Origin: Opisthocomus hoazin
Taxonomy: Eukaryota > Chordata > Aves > Opisthocomiformes > Opisthocomidae
Direction: 5' to 3'
NCBI RefSeq assembly: GCF_030867145.1
Contig: NC_134434.1
Coordinates: 2,728,001 to 2,792,000 of the forward strand
Length of the DNA: 64,000 nucleotides
Under the pieces are notes generated by a model that did no database searches, had not been told where the DNA came from, and worked only from the letters and a program-made list of their open reading frames with translations. A program made the position numbers and the translations under genes. Shown one piece after another: positions 62,506 through 64,000 of this stretch (the stretch's first letter is position 1; each line of letters starts with the position of its first letter).

Positions 62506-64000
62506 ATCTCAGCCTGTCATATGGAAAAGGCGCTTTAATGAGCGGTAAATGCAGCGAGCAGGCGGCTCACGTGGCATCAGGGAGAGAGAACCATGAGGGC
62601 TGGGAGCGGCGATGCCCTCCGTGCGGGGATGGGTCCCTGGGGCCAGGCAAGCCCCCCACGCCGGGTCCAGCACAGGAGTCTCACTAAGGGCTTGCAGGGG
62701 TGGCCTTGCAGGGGTCTGGGCTTTTTGCTGCCCCGTCCTTATAAAGGAACAAAATAAAAGTAAGCAGAGGGGAGCTGCTGAAGCCGCTGCGGCGGGGGAG
62801 TTAAACAAACACCTTCACGTGGGTGCCCCACGGCTGGAGGGAGGGGAAGACTCCAGTGAAAAAATGCAGACAGGGTTTAACTAGGAGAGAGTTACCGGAG
62901 GGGACTGGAGAAATGAAGTGCAACTTCACCCCTCTGGGTGCATGAGGGGGAGATCTGCGGGCACCCCCGTCTGCCGACGCTGCCCGGCCACGGGACACCA
63001 GCTCAGGGGAGCAGGGCTGCGTCAGCCGGCGGGACACTCACGTCCTGACGTTATTTATTGCCTTGGGGGTGTCCTTCAACCCACCCGTGCAGGCAAACGT
63101 CTCTTGCTCCAGCTCAGGGACCCTGTATGGGCACAGCAGCAAGTACAGGCAACGGCACCCAGTCCCTTCACCCGGGGAGAGGGCATCAGGCACCCCCCTC
63201 CTAGGGAGAAGGTGGCCCCCAGCCCTCCTGCAGGCCCAGCAGCCGGGATTTGCAAAGTTGTGGCCCCAGTCAAAGCTTTCCAGCAGCTGACCCAGGAGAG
63301 TTTATCCCCTTCTCACGTTTATAATCCTCAGCCTAACTCACGTTTCCCAGCACCAGCCTCTCCGCCCTGAGACGCTCCTCAGAAGCCTTAAAGCTTCTTC
63401 TCCCACCCAAGTTTCCCCTCTCCCTCCCCGGGATGTTTTTTTCCCCTCCCAGTTTTCCCGCACACACCCACAAGACCCCCCACGATGTGCAGCCCTGGCA
63501 GGGGGGTCCCACACCCCCCAGCCTCCCCCCGCACAGAGCAGCTCCCGCAGCCCGGGCAGGCACCGTGCACCTTCCCCTGGCCACTCTTTTATTTACTTTT
63601 CCCAGTTCCCTCCTCTCAGTCGGTCACGAGAAGCGACCGGGAGCTCTGCTCTCTACAACGGCACCATGGCACCGGCCGTGATCTGCTCCTCCACCTTTCC
63701 ACCTCCCCATCTCCTCCAGACACCGTCCGGCACCTGCAGGACCCCGGCGCCCTTGGGAACCCCGGCGAGCCCAACATTCACTCTGAGCCATGCTTGCCGC
63801 TGACCTTTCCAAGAGCACGTGCGAGAAAACAGCTCTGCTGAAGGGTTAAACATTACCAGACTGAAATTCAGGGCTTCACGATTGGTTCCAGTCGACTGGC
63901 TGGGATGATAATTTTTCACAAGATAAATACGGCTGGGAGCGAGCAGCAATCGCTAAAGACCCTTTGTAGCAGCGACCCCCCCGCAAGCGGCTTCGTTTCC

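Larger units (their letters stand above)
43485..64000 (-). other. CASKIN2: Long upstream intron of CASKIN2 (partial)
   Basis: Over 20 kb upstream of the first visible coding exon. The N-terminal coding exon was looked for and not seen, so this is inferred to be the large 5' intron; non-coding first exons could hide in it. It contains CR1 copies 4-9, simple repeats, CpG-dense blocks near 47.7-48.1 kb and 59.7-60.1 kb, and many spurious open frames caused by high GC. Confidence 0.65.

Noticed and set aside
1..64000. Bacterial-type features, CRISPR arrays, tRNA or rRNA genes, viral integrations
   Set aside because: None seen. Short periodic repeats here are microsatellites or tandem duplications, and all reverse transcriptase-like sequence belongs to CR1-type LINEs.

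Overview
This is a 64 kb stretch of a bird nuclear genome. The evidence is ordinary GT-AG split genes, nine copies of the CR1 retrotransposon ending in the avian ATTCTGTG-type 3' repeats, and the gene order TMEM94 - CASKIN2 in tail-to-tail orientation, as on human chromosome 17q25. The species cannot be read from the sequence. There are no bacterial operons, CRISPR arrays, rRNA or tRNA genes.

Region 1 (1-29.1 kb, + strand): the 3' part of TMEM94. Twenty-five coding exons run from 557 to a TAG stop ending at 26509. All phases join without a frameshift or internal stop, giving 1107 residues. About 250 N-terminal residues compared with the human protein lie upstream of the window. A 3' UTR of about 2.6 kb follows, with AATAAA at 29104. 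The introns are AT-richer than the rest of the window. They carry an old antisense CR1, a probable very old CR1/L3-type LINE relic, three probable MIR-type relics and one young CR1.

Region 2 (29.1-29.9 kb): a short GC-rich gap between two convergent genes.

Region 3 (29.9-43.5 kb, - strand): CASKIN2. Nineteen coding exons run from 43484 down to a TGA stop at 32254-32256, giving 1456 residues in one frame: ankyrin repeats, an atypical SH3, two SAM domains, a 724-codon Pro/Ser-rich exon and a conserved C-terminal helix. Only the first about 30 residues are missing; their exon(s) lie beyond 64 kb. The 3' UTR is about 2.4 kb.

Region 4 (43.5-64 kb): a long, GC/CpG-rich stretch that I interpret as the first large intron of CASKIN2. 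It holds six CR1 fragments, simple repeats, a CpG-dense block near 60 kb and a few AT-rich patches that could be regulatory. No coding exon could be recognised in it.

The two genes have unrelated jobs: TMEM94 is an ER membrane protein related to P-type ATPases, and CASKIN2 is a cytoplasmic scaffold. I found no new multigene system. The points most worth a second look are the degenerate P-type ATPase motifs in TMEM94, a young CR1 that landed about 20 nt from a CASKIN2 splice donor, two tandem (NAGNAG) acceptors, CR1 copies truncated at their own 3' hairpin, and the enlarged disordered region of CASKIN2.
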